Position numbers and translations under genes: made by a program
Notes under the pieces: model-generated
What the model was told of the DNA's origin: nothing
Database searches by the model: none
What the model saw: the letters and a program-made list of their open reading frames with translations, nothing else
NCBI GenBank assembly: GCA_011109175.1
Contig: RDEW01000025.1
Location: forward strand, 403,990 to 467,989
Length of the DNA: 64,000 nucleotides
Source of the DNA: Dicyema japonicum
Lineage: Eukaryota; Dicyemida; Rhombozoa; Dicyemidae
Direction: 5' to 3'
Shown: piece after piece, positions 23,658-34,444 of the stretch
Position numbering within the stretch: position 1 is the stretch's first letter
Layout of the letters: every line of letters begins with the position of its first letter

Positions 23658-24809
23658 ATACTAATATAACTTTGAAGTTTTATCCCTGCCTTCTCATAGT
23701 TAGAGTCTCTCGTTGAAAGAACAATGTCATCTGCGTATGAGAGTATTAATGTATCGGGATCGTCGTTGGTGGGAAGGTCATTGGTGTACAGGTTGAAGAG
23801 CAGGGGAGAGAGAGGTGAACCTTGAGGGACACCATTCGGCAATAAACGGGATTTAGATTTTCTGTTGTCTGACATCACTTGTCCTCTTCTTCCACTTAAA
23901 AAGTTCGACAGCCATCTTTTAATGTTTGGATTTATAAGAGTGTTAGAAATTTTCTCTATAAGCAGCGTCCGGGAAACGGAGTCGAATGCTTTCTTCAAGT
24001 CTATTGAAGCCATTATGGTCCTTTTATGTGGTTTTGGATAAGAGAATCCATCAGAAATATATTGAGTTTGTTAGATTAGTCGTAGTAGAATGATTTTCAC
24101 GGAATCCATGCTGGAATACTCGATTTGGTACAATATTTTTGATTCGTGTTAATATTAATTTTTCTAAAATTCTGGATATGGCACATAGTATTGGAATTGG
24201 ACGATAAGAAGAGGGATCGTTTGCAGGTTTGTTTGGCTTCCGAATTGGCAGAATTATGGATTTCTTCCATATAGAAGGTATCATATTATTGTTCACAGAT
24301 AGAGTATAAACGTATGATAGGAATTCGGTTGCTTTTTCACCAAGGTGTTTCAGTTCCATCATCGAGACATTGTCAGCACCTCTGGAACGGGAGTTTTTGG
24401 CATCCATGATTGCGTTTCGAACTTCTTGCGGAGTAAAGACAATCAAATCATATGATGGATACAACTTATTCTTGTAGACTCTGTGTTCCCTCGAGAAATT
24501 TTTATGGCTGATTGCGACATAGTGCTTCATTAAAATATTTGGGTCGATGTTGCTACATTCCTGTCCGTGGAGGGCTTTCTCAGAGCCTTCATTGCAACGT
24601 CTCAAATATTTAATTTTCCTCCATATCAGCGTCTCGGATGTATTTGGCGATAGAGAATCAATAAGTGATGTCCATCGCTTCTTGATTCTAGACTGGGTAA
24701 CTTGTTTAATTTGTATATTCAAGGATTTCATTTTTTGGAAATCGTCATTTGATAATTCCTTTTGCTTCTTTAATTTATTTCTTTCTCTGATAAGTGTTTT
24801 TGTGTGCAT
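23600..24809 (-). pseudogene. LINE reverse transcriptase core
   Basis: The first block (24809-24051) carries the fingers, including SRGADNVSMMELKHLGE, IPSIWKKSIILPIRKPNKP and SSYRPIPILCAISRILEK. After a frameshift the block at 24013-23600 carries motif A (SIDLKKAFDSV), motif B (NGVPQGSPLSPLLFNLYTND) and motif C (LSYADDIVLST). The catalytic aspartates are therefore kept. It copies the element RNA at the nicked target. Confidence 0.92.
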
Positions 24810-24986
24810 ATTATAATAGGTACTCCTTGTTTGATGGCATTGGAATAAATAGTTTTCTTGCTTTGAGTATAATGTCCGTGAAAGTTTTGATCATGTGGTC
24901 AATTGATGAGAATTCCAATGTGTAGAATACTTCCATATTGGTGTCGATGTAATTAGAGAAGTTGGACCAATCTGCGCTTTCAAAAT

Positions 24987-25748
24987 TTAAAAAAGTGGAA
25001 TTCTGTCTGATAAATTTGTTTTAAGTATTATTTTCATCATAATAGGGTTGTGATCACTTCTTACTTCATATTTTACAGTCCAGTTGACGAGGGGAAACAT
25101 TGATGGGGAACATAAGGAGAAGTCAGGGGATGTAGATTTGTCTCCTTTTTGAGTAGGTGTTCTTGTATTGTTTATGGTGTTATTCAATATACAAAATTGT
25201 CCCAAGTTTCTGGCCAGTAGGTTTTCTCTACTGTCTGGTTTCTGGCCTTCATACCATAATTGATGTTAGGCATTGATGTCACCGCATAGTATTACGTTTT
25301 TAAGGTTTGAGAAAATCTGTAGGTTAGGGTAATACCCACTTGGACAGGATGTAGTAGGGGGAATATATACATTGACAATATTTATAGTTTTCCTAGGAAT
25401 TCTAACATTTATGCCAATTAGTTCCAAAGGGTCATCTTCTGGATAGAGTTTTCTGATTTTGTTTAAAACATTTTCATATTGAATTCCATTTCTTGTTAGT
25501 GTCATTAGTCCTCCACCAAGCTTAATCTTTCTGTCTTTACGGATAATGGAGTATCCGGGAAAAGTTGGGGTTTGTATGTTTGGTTGTAGTTTTGTCTTTT
25601 GGACTAGAGCAATGTCAACTTCATTACTATTAAGTAAGTGGCGGACTTCTAGCACCTTGTTTCGTATTCCGTTAATATTGATCTGGACCAGGTTGATTTC
25701 AGGGCCTGGGTTGGATTCGACGTCACCACACAAAATTAGAGCGTATCT
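24987..25748 (-). pseudogene. LINE ORF2 N-terminus: 2A peptide plus APE endonuclease
   Basis: The frame begins after a TGA with FSRYALILCGDVESNPGP. This is the canonical 2A arrangement: a hydrophobic run, then GDVESNPGP, where the ribosome skips between G and P. The endonuclease follows: LVQININGIRNK, VDIALVQKTK, GGGLMTL, NVYIPP, ILCGDINA, and after an in-frame TAA (25268-25266) HQLWYEG. The final SDH motif (VRSDHNPIMM) is present. The frame shifts in a T6 run near 24988. The endonuclease nicks target DNA to prime reverse transcription. Confidence 0.88.
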
Positions 25749-25938
25749 GGAAAATCATCCTTCTTCATAGATAGAGATAGGGAAAGTGTAGTTCTTTTCA
25801 ACATCATGTGATGCACAACAACACCATACAGGTGAACCACGCGGCATTTTTTTATTGATTTTGATAATCAAATACGGGACTTACCCGTCAAAAAAAATTT
25901 TCACAGAAAAACAAGAAAACATCTTTATTTAAAATTAA

Positions 25939-26349
25939 CTAAGGAAGTCGATTATAATTTTTGAACTGAATGAACTCATCCCCTCTTATGGGGTATGCAT
26001 AGTGTGAATGGGGCGAAGAAAAATAATCGTACCCAATCCTTAGAGTCGTCCGAAGAGACTGCCCTTCAATACACTCACATTGGCATTCCGTGACAGATAT
26101 ACGGGCAGCTTGGGGATCCTGATCAGGAGTCTTCAAGTTTGAAATCATTTTATGTATTCCCTGTTGATCCAGTGGAACATGTTCAGAAGGGTAGCGTAGA
26201 GTCGAGTATGTCGTATTATCTGGAAAGAGGCATGAATGACAATGCCTGTCGGAAAATACAGCCAGGGCACGTTTTGTCATTCCGTCACAGTACTTGTTGA
26301 AGCCACGCGAACAGACCGTGCACTGGTTCATCCATTTCATTTTGTTCAT
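25939..26349 (-). CDS. Cys-rich zinc-finger ORF, possible LINE ORF1
   Basis: This is an intact 136-codon frame. Its N-terminus has CTVCSRGFNKYCDGMTK and ends the Cys-rich part with RHCHSCLF, a spacing reminiscent of a PHD-type finger (C-x2-C ... C-x2-C). The rest has no feature I recognise (ECQCECIEGQ, then an aromatic end). It lies 190 bp upstream of the 2A/endonuclease frame on the same strand. CR1-like LINEs often carry a PHD finger in ORF1, so ORF1 of that element is the simplest reading. A small host gene is the alternative. Confidence 0.5.
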   Translation of the reverse strand: MNKMKWMNQCTVCSRGFNKYCDGMTKRALAVFSDRHCHSCLFPDNTTYSTLRYPSEHVPLDQQGIHKMISNLKTPDQDPQAARISVTECQCECIEGQSLRTTLRIGYDYFSSPHSHYAYPIRGDEFIQFKNYNRLP

Positions 26350-26469
26350 TATGTTGCATTTTTTATTAAACGTAAGGTTAACGTTATTAATATTTTGTTG
26401 TGATGAAAACGTTTGTTTCTACTAATCAGAGTCGGACATTACCAACCTTGAATAAACCGGATAGACAAA

Positions 26470-27830
26470 ACAATGAGAGACAGACAAAGAAATCCGAGGA
26501 CTGTTTGGAGTGCAAGAAAACCTCGAAAGATAGCGAATAAAGTCTATTTGGTTAAAAAGAATTCTCCATTGACACCAAAAAATGTTATAGTCCTTTTGAA
26601 AAGGAAACAATGCTTAAAAAACAAACTACATCGATGTTTGATCCGCATGACCGTAGGCTCACGGAGCTATAAATTATGATGATCACGCAAAAAATGCCGA
26701 CTAGATAAAGTTATGAATAATTTTTGGATAGCTCAGTGCAGCGAATCATATAGAAAAAACCCAAACTTTTGGAAAGTCTATAAGTAACCGGACGTATATC
26801 CAGAAAAGAAATTCCACTGTTGCAATATCATGATGTGTCTCCTGTATCTTTAGAAAAAAATTGCTAACCTGTTAAGGGATGAACTCTCGAAAATACAACA
26901 GGTCAACCCTGATGAGCGACTGTCTCGTTTAGCCATCAGTTCTCTAAAAAAAAGCTGGAAAAGTAAATAGTTCTTTACCTCTACGTCACAGCCCTATAAA
27001 TTCTGGAGAAGTTGATGATGTGGTAAAATAAAGACAATGTTAGTGGAAAGTACAAGATCGCTATTCGTTTATTCAAGGAAGCACCCAAGGTACTCTATGA
27101 ATATCTGTAATGTCTCTATAGGTGGACTATCAGGTTGGGTCATATACCTTCACATTGGAAATTGACGGAAGTCAGGATGATACTTAAATCTGGGAATCCT
27201 GAGTATTTAACAAACAGTTATAAGCCCATAAGCCTATATAACGATCTCAAAAATTATGGAAAAAATTGTATCAAGAACTTTCTGAAAATATAGATCGTAA
27301 AGAAGGCATTTTTAATGTCAATTGAATGTCAAAATATGCTAAAAAAGCATCTGTGGGGTTTTCGAAAAAATCGGTCTTGTGGAGATTTTTTGTACAGTGA
27401 TAACGCCATTGTGAAGGCTTTGGAAAATAAAGGATGTTTGACTGCAGTCTGCCTTGATATATTTAATGTTTTAGACAGTGTGTGGCATCTTGGTTTTCTT
27501 ATTTGTCTTGCGAAATGTGGTGTTGAAAAGTGAATTGATAAGTGGAAGCAGGAGTATGGCTAACCTAAAGAGCTTGTTACAAGACAAACCTCGGAAGAAG
27601 ACTATGATATACCTTGGCCTCCTAATTGGCGAGAGAAGTAATTTATGGAACATGCTAAAATAAGAAAGAAAAAAAGCTACGAACTCTCTTTACTACGTTT
27701 GAAAATTAAAGCTCCGTTCGGAAACGTTTGTATATGTCTTCAACACTGCAATACTTCCTGCAATGTTATACGGTTAAAAAGGATAGTACGATTAGAAAAC
27801 GAGAGACTCTATTTTCAAGAAATTTGAGAA
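26470..27830 (+). mobile_element. Decayed Jockey-like LINE
   Basis: RT fragments in several frames: near 27130-27230 GHIPSHWKLTEVRMILKSGN and SYKPISLYN; at 27340-27510 WGFRKNRSCGDFL, AIVKALENKG and TAVCLDIFNVLDSVW (motif A, with substitutions). The first 500 bp and last 300 bp are poorly preserved. There are many stops, so it is old. Confidence 0.75.
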
Positions 27831-28149
27831 AACGCGAAATTTTGCTCTAAAGCTTGATTAAAGAATAAGTACGCGTATACCAATTCCCCTATGGTTAAAA
27901 GGAAAAATGTGGAAGGTTGACGGAACAATCGAAAATCTTATTCGAGGTTTCAAAAATCGCACAAATTATTGCTGACAATTTTTTAGTATATAAAGATATT
28001 TAATAATAAATCGTTATAAAATATCTATTATTATAGACATTAAATAATAATTAAATAAAAAAAATTATGTTGAGAATTTAAATAAATAAATCATATTTTT
28101 TGTTGTCGACGTGGTTGTTACGAAAAATACAGACACAAAAATGAAGACT

Positions 28150-30566
28150 AATGAAGAAGGAAGGAAAACACCTATCCATGTGAAAAGTGCAACGTAACTA
28201 ATATGAGAAAAAGGATGATCGCTTCTGCAGCCTGTTCAAGATGGTATCACAGGTCTTGCGTACGAGTGTCCAAGAAGGCTCTTATCAATATGACAAAAAT
28301 GGAACTGCCAACCATGCCTTTCATCTGGTACTGCTTGCACTGAACCATTTGACCCTACTCTCGTAGCAGATCCTGATGTAGCTCTGAAACTGATCTCTCG
28401 AACGCGCTCGGACGTGCCCATTCCGGTGAAGATTCCCAAAGGTGCGAGAACTGCCGTTGCCGAGGCTCTGATCTCCACCATCAAGGATGTTTGAAGCCTG
28501 ACGACGTTTCTTCGGAGTGGGTTCAAACTTTTCCTATTCCCGTCACTCACTCTTGGGATCAGAAGACCAACGGAAGCATCCACTTCTCTCGCAACGAATA
28601 TCAAAAGAAAGTTAGACTGTTTCTAAATGAACATAAAATGTCACTTACTGCTTTAAAATCAACTCAAATTGCACCCCGGAGTTCAAAGCGTCCGAAAACG
28701 GAAGAACTTCGCTTAATAAAGAAACTAATCAGGATGAAACTTATGGAAGGCGATATTCGTGGTGCTGTACGGCTATTAGTTTGTGATCCTGGGACACTTA
28801 AAAACATCCATGAAACGCTCCTGTCTTTACGAGAAAAACACCCCGGATCCCCCGAAGACTTGAGAACTATAAAACCTTTCCACGAGGAACAATTGCTCGC
28901 CTCTAACGAAGATATAATCACCTCCCTGCGTTCATTTCGTTTTAGTAGTGGAGGTGGTATCGATGGCTTGAGACCCGGTCACCTACGTGATCTCACGAAT
29001 TAATGTGAATTAATCAAGATCAATTTGAGTCTCGATCTGACTACTTTCTACAATGACCAGTTTAAATACACTCTCGAAAATTATGCATCGGTTCCAGTTT
29101 GGGAGTCTCTGTTCCTTGGTTCTCCTAATTGTGGACGTGTTTAAATAATAATAATAAAGCCTTTTCACGAGAGCATAGTATTTTATAGCTCCGCATAGGC
29201 AGGACACACACTTTATTTAAGTAAAGAACAGTTAATTTTAACTAATCGTAGAACCAAGGAATGATCTTCACTTCTTTTTTTTTCTTTTTCTTGTGTGAGT
29301 GTCCTTTCTAGACAATCCAGTTCCGCAGTGAGTATTCACTGATGACGGCGTCACTCGTCAAACCCGTGTTTAAAGAAAGGACAATAGAGCTCGGTACTTT
29401 TGAGACCCGTTTGCGGCATGTTGACAACCATATTGCCCTCTTCCTATTGAGAAACTGCTTGTCCATTCCAAGATTAAACTATTTACTAAGGACTGCACCA
29501 TGTTATAAGTGTGATTCCCTTTTAATGGAATACTCTGATTGCCTCAAAAGATGTACTGAATTCTAACTTAACGTTTCCCTTGACACCCCTGGATGGATAC
29601 AGACTCAATTACCGATATCATTGGGTGGAATCGGTCTTACTACTCCCTGCCAAATTGCTGGCCCGGTGTATTTTGCCTCAAAACTTTCATGCAAAAACCA
29701 AGTGGACTCAATTCTTTCAAAGCTTCCATCTCGGAAAACTGTCCAATGATTTGGTTGAATACATGGACGTGTGGCGGAGCGAAGGGCTTAGCGAGCCGCG
29801 TAATCCAGACCAACAATCGTCTTGGATGATCCATAGATGGAATGCTCTGGCATCCACCTAGTCAGCCGGCTCTCTGGACATCGCCTGGACTGTTTCCAAA
29901 ATTCGAGGGAGGCGGTTGATGGATCTTGGCTTGGGGTTTACCCATGTCAAGAAGTTGGTGGATTGTTGGATGATGACTCCCTTCGTACAGCTGTATGTCA
30001 ACACCTCGGATTGCCTGTTTGCAACAAATCGAAGTGCAAATGTGGCTGTCTATCGGACGAACTGGGTCTCCACCTCCTCTCATGCCGGAGCGGAATTGGC
30101 AGAGCTTCTCGACATTCGGCAATGAACGGCATCATTAAGAGGGCATTAGAATCGGCTGATTCCGTTGCCGGATTCGAACCGACTGGTTCTATTTGACAAC
30201 GGAAGACGCCCTGACGGCATGACCTCCTTTCCTTTCGAGCGAGGGCGAAACCTTGTATGGGATGTGACTGTGTCTGCTCTTTCGCCCCAAGCAAAAAATA
30301 ATTCACCGGGCAGACCTTCTTCTCAAGCAGAGGAAATGAAAAATGCTAAGTATTCGGATATCAGCGACAGGTACATTTTCGCACCTGTCGCGATTGAAAC
30401 TTCGGGGAACATTGGCCCTAAAACGCTGAAGTTCCTGAATCATCTTGGAAAACTACTATCCGACAAAACTGGTGATCTTCGTGAGACGAGATGGCTCAAG
30501 GAGAGGCTCTCGTTGGCTGTTGTCCGTGGGAATAGCTTATGCATCTCCCAACAGCTTAATAATTAA
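28150..30566 (+). mobile_element. LINE with PHD-like finger and C-terminal restriction-like endonuclease, SINE-interrupted
   Basis: The N-terminal finger lies near 28173-28330: CEKC, then CSRWYHRSC, then WNCQPC in a shifted frame. The pre-RT region is an open frame at 28491-29003 (MKLMEGDIRGAVRLLVCD; GGGIDGLRPGHLRDL). A SINE sits at 29148-29362. Beyond it are post-RT parts (IPRLNYLLRTAPC; LGGIGLTTPCQIA), a CCHC-like patch (CKCGCLSDELGLHLLSC) and the nuclease (RPDGMTSFPFERGRNLVWDV; ending in VVRGNSLCISQQLN). The catalytic palm (YxDD) is missing, so this copy is internally deleted. RPDG plus LVWDV fits the PD-(D/E)xK nuclease of R2/NeSL-type elements. Confidence 0.8.
29148..29362 (-). mobile_element. 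SINE copy inserted in a LINE
   Basis: A well-preserved body and 3' end (AATAATAATAAAGCCTTTTC, CCGCATAGGCAGGACACAC, TGACGGCGTCACTCGTCAA) without the tRNA head. It separates the pre-RT and post-RT parts of the LINE at 28.15-30.57 kb. Confidence 0.88.
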
Positions 30567-30657
30567 AATTAAAATTAACTATTCTTTTTCCTTATAATAA
30601 AATTTTAAGTAAAAAAATAAATAAATATAAATTTTGACCTAATAAATTTGAGATTAC

Positions 30658-31883
30658 ATGAACAGAACTATTCACTTTATCATATTTATTCTGTTAAGCA
30701 AAATCCTCAAAATAAAATGCGATATGAAATATATATTAATTGATTCATATGTAATTTTTAAGAATCCTTCTAAAGTATTTATTTTGTTACCTTTAGGAAT
30801 ATGAATTATCAATGTTTAATAGAGATCTACATATAGGTGAATGGGAAACTTATCGAACGTATTTTTTTTCTATCTGATATAAAATTTAAACTTATTCCAA
30901 AATTTTACAGTGAGTTTTATACTATTGACATTTTAACAGAAATTGATTATGGTACGCTTTTTGTTATAGTAAGGTGGTAAACGTTATACAAATATCACAG
31001 AGATTCCTAAAACTAGATATGGAGATTACTATCGATGTGGTTATACTCATATTAGTTTTTTCTAATAATTTATCTATCACAATTTATTCAAACAAGTTGC
31101 AATATCACGATGATCGTAGTTTGTACTATTTTACTGGAAAAGGTTTTTATTAAAATTTATTTAGCTAATGACTGTAACCCAAATAATGACCCAAATACGC
31201 GATTTGGTTTTTATTTAACCAAAAGAGAATCAGAGCAGTAATAAGTGGAAACATCAAAATATCATATATTGACAATAACAAAATTGTACACGTGGCATTG
31301 ATTCTTAGATAACAGATGAGCATTTCATGATTATGAATATAATATGATAACAAGTAAAGCTATTGACTATAAATATATTGACTATAACTATGTATTGATA
31401 GTCAACATACTACTATAACTATTACGGCGTTTAAACAATCTGAGAATAAATATCGTATTTATAAATTTTCTGTTTGTGTTGGGTATAGAAGAACTAAATG
31501 TGTTTTACTTGAAAAACGATTTAAAAAAATTAATATGGGAGGATATTATCAATGTGGATTCATCTCACAAAGTTATAAAAATGTGACTATCGAAATTTCA
31601 TCTCTTAAATTACAATTTTTCCGCGATGATTCAAATTTTGAATTTATTGGAGATGGTAATAAATCTGACTGAATTTTAGATCAAGGATGCTTAGAAGAAC
31701 CAATATCGCATAAAGTAAAAGTCGCAAAAAAACTGACGAAACATCAAATAACTAGAATCGTGTGGAGTTGTCGGACTAGTGTTGTCATTGGTACTATTTA
31801 TAATACTTACTGGCGTCATTGCTAATATTTATATCAAAATGAAATCCCGTAAAGAATCACTCTTCACCAAGCCATTCCTTTAG
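30658..31883 (+). pseudogene. Type I membrane protein, copy 1 (Ig-like modules?), damaged
   Basis: This copy is homologous along its whole length to the one at 37239-38580. It starts with a signal peptide (MNRTIHFIIFILLSKILKIKC). Introns seen or inferred by comparison include 30775-30796 (22 nt), one starting GTACGC near 30953 (22 nt), one starting GTACACG near 31287 (23 nt) and one starting GTAATAAATC near 31651 (24 nt). Two related modules carry G-x-Y-x-C: YGDYYRCGYTHISFS and MGGYYQCGFISQSYKNVTIE. Lesions relative to copy 2 are a 2-nt loss in a T run near 30860, an extra base near 31090, one G lost near 31199, one G lost near 31329, and 2 nt lost at the start of the membrane helix. The tail coding KSRKESLFTKP is still present. 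The family is unknown to me. Confidence 0.7.
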
Positions 31884-32217
31884 TTAAGCTAATTATGATT
31901 CTTTTTTGGTTAAATTGGGTTAATGGTTTATATTTCTTAAAATATTCACTTGGCAATTTTCATGATGCCAGCTGAGATCAGAGTGCTTGAATGGCAAGGC
32001 TGTTAACTCTTTCAATATCAATTAAGATACGTTCTCTGCTTGGTGACAGGCTTGTGACAGTTTGTCTATCGAGGATTCCTAATTGTTCTCACCTGAAATA
32101 ATCAACCACCTAGAGGCGTATTATTTGCTTCCGTTTATTTTAATATGGGTGACTGGTTTATGTGGAAAAAAACATTAATGGATTCAATTCACTCCCAGTA
32201 TTCTTGGTTTTCTCTAA

Positions 32218-33215
32218 ATGGTATATTATCTCCATAAAGGTTTATTTCTATCGTATCCTTTGTCTAGGTTGATTAAAATCGCTTCGAAGTCAGTCAAGCT
32301 TACAGATCAGCTATGTGTGACTAAAGTTCTTATTGCAATATCAACGTATCTGTTTCGAGTTACAATAATTAAATCGTCAGCATATGTTAGAAACTTTGAA
32401 TCAGGCCGTTCAGCGCGGGGTAGGTCGATTAAGAATAAATTAAAAAGTGCCGGAGAAAGAGGCCATCCTGGAGGGAGACCATTCGAGTGAGGCTGCATAC
32501 CTATATCTAAACTTCCCCTTGGAGTTCTTTAACAAATATTAAATCTTTTTACTTGAAATCATTATTAAAAATACTACAAGAATTCCTTCACAAAATTCAA
32601 ATTTGGCTAAATTATAACGGGGTTGATATATCTACTGAAAATTTCTTCTCCTTATTTACCTCAGACAAACGACTTGGACAAATGACAGTGGATATATTTA
32701 TCAACCAAAATCTGAAAATTTTGGGGATAATTTTCGACACAAATATGTCCATTCATCTCACGTCGACGATGTCTCTGGAATCACTCAAGAAAGCTATGGC
32801 TAATCAAAACTATAATCGGTTGCATTAAAACCCTTTTCCCAGCTTTGAAACTGTTGTACAAATAATTCATTGAGCCATCTATCAGCTATGCCTGTACGTC
32901 ATGGGGAATCAATCTGTCTTGGACGAACAAACAAATAATCCGGGACATTCATTCTTTAAAAGCTACTCTATTAGTAATCTCGAAAAACTAATACTCTCAT
33001 CACTTGAAGACCTTATCCGACAAAATGAAAAGGGATTTGCTACTCTGTGCAGGCAGTGCAACTCACAACAATACACAGCCACGACGTGTCTTATGAGAAG
33101 GGTATACATCACCCCTCTCCAATTCCTATTCCCGAAACCACTCCGCCCACATAGAAGTTGTGTTGGATAATAGAAGTTGCGTTGGACGCACCAAGAGAAA
33201 ATTGATGCCTTCGAG
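32218..33215. mobile_element. Jockey-like LINE with inverted 5' part
   Basis: The minus strand from 32498 to about 32250 codes for motif B and motif C: NGLPPGWPLSPALFNLFLID and FLTYADDLIIVTRN. The plus strand from 32550 to 33210 codes for the thumb and C-terminus: IQIWLNYNGVDIST, ILGIIFDTNMSIHLTS and EPSISYACTSWG, ending in a GAGATCACTTAATTAG 3' motif. One insertion with an inverted 5' segment explains this. It lies between membrane-protein copy 1 and the coiled-coil gene. Confidence 0.75.
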
Positions 33216-33331
33216 ATCACTTAATTAGTTCAGTAATTAAATTAACTATTGGTGTTCTTGGGTTAATAATAATATAAATTTAAATTGTTAATAATTTTGG
33301 CGGTCCATATTAGTTCTTATGGAGACATTTA

Positions 33332-34444
33332 ATGGAGTCGTTAAAAAACTGGTAAAATTGTACATCATTAGGCATATGATCAATGTTGATATCATCAAAT
33401 TTACGACAATTCTGTTTACAATCGGATTTTCAGAGTAATCAAAGGTGATTTCGATGAGAACAGCAAATCAGTGGAAGATTATCTAATAAATGAAATCTTC
33501 AATGATTACGAGGAGGACATTTACTACCTCAAACACATAATCGAAGAAAACAACCACGAAATGGTATAATATTCATTTAAACTCAGATACTGGCTATTTT
33601 GGTGTCTCTCGTGCCATTCACTGAGAGAGACTCGGTTCTATGGTCTTTTGAGGAGGCCACTAAGAAACTAAACGCAAATGAGCATGAAATTTTGGTCAAA
33701 TCTCTTCCTCGTTTGTATGACTCGCAGCGTTGTTATAAACCACGCTTGAGTTATATTTATGACTTTGTCAGAGGTGAGACACCCTGTAAGACCTTATAAC
33801 TGACTTTAGGGGTGAACAACAGTTTCTGTGAAGAGTTGAGAATCGGGGGTCAAAGTATGGCAAAGTTTGTCTCGGACACTGCTACAACGATGAAAAAAGT
33901 TCAATTTGAATTTTAAATTGAAGCGGGAAAATTGTCCAAAATATTGCTTCTTGTGGAAGAATCCAAGATTGATGTTAAAATTTTTGAAAATTCCCTAAAG
34001 TCTATTAAAAGTGAGATTTCGTCCTCTGATTGTCATAATGAGATGATGAGAAAGGAATGCGACTACTGCAGGCTCACTTTGGAATCGGGAATCAGACTTG
34101 ACAACGAGAGGACAGAAGAGATCGAAGTATTAAAGAAAAAGAAGTCCCAAATGGAGGAGTTGATAAGAAAATACTCAAATTCTGTTAACAGGACCGAAGA
34201 GAATATACGTAAACACGAGGAAAATTGTGAGATTTTGGACAGAAAAATAGTTCAGATCAGTCATACTGGAGAAAATGTTAACTTTCCTATTACTAAGGCA
34301 ACCACCTGGACTAAATTGCCTCCTACGTTGGCTAAATCGATGTCATGGACCTCAAATTTGTTGAGTTTTGATGAACTGCTTCCAAAGACTGAACGAAAGA
34401 AGGGATTACTTAAAAAGATGTTTAATTTTAAATCTAAGAAATAA
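33332..34444 (+). CDS. Coiled-coil protein, unidentified, with 20-nt introns
   Basis: Exons from ATG 33332 join across introns 33352-33371 (20 nt), 33414-33433 (20 nt), 33564-33586 (23 nt) and 33786-33809 (24 nt) in a consistent frame. The last exon runs to TAA 34442. The product would be about 330 aa: an N-terminal part containing EDYLINEIFNDYEEDIYYLK and LRIGGQSMAKF, then long coiled coils (NERTEEIEVLKKKKSQMEEL) and a basic end (KMFNFKSKK). An in-frame TAA at 33914 lies inside a perfect intron candidate, 33899-33923 (25 nt). Splicing it would restore the frame if the A6 run just before it were A7, so this may be a homopolymer error rather than a true stop. The family is not recognised. One exon is duplicated at 38753, beside the second membrane-protein copy. 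Confidence 0.6.

Larger units (their letters stand above)
22965..25748 (-). mobile_element. Jockey/CR1-like LINE with 2A peptide, nearly full length
   Basis: This non-LTR retrotransposon reads from high to low coordinates. It has a 2A ribosome-skipping motif, an APE-type endonuclease, a reverse transcriptase, a C-terminal region and then a poly(A) tail (the T run at about 22967-22982). There is no RNase H. The frame is broken by a stop at 25266-25268 and frameshifts near 24990, 24820, 24030 and 23630. The number of lesions is small for the length, so the insertion is fairly young. Clade placement (Jockey or CR1/L2) is by general RT appearance only. Confidence 0.9.

Noticed and set aside
28236-28604. 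A 122-codon minus-strand gene
   Set aside because: The opposite strand carries the LINE finger and pre-RT region; the minus frame has no independent support.
33914-33916. A variant genetic code with TAA reassigned
   Set aside because: PSMD9 and the coiled-coil gene end at TAA, DDX20 at TGA and the membrane protein at TAG, at the expected lengths.
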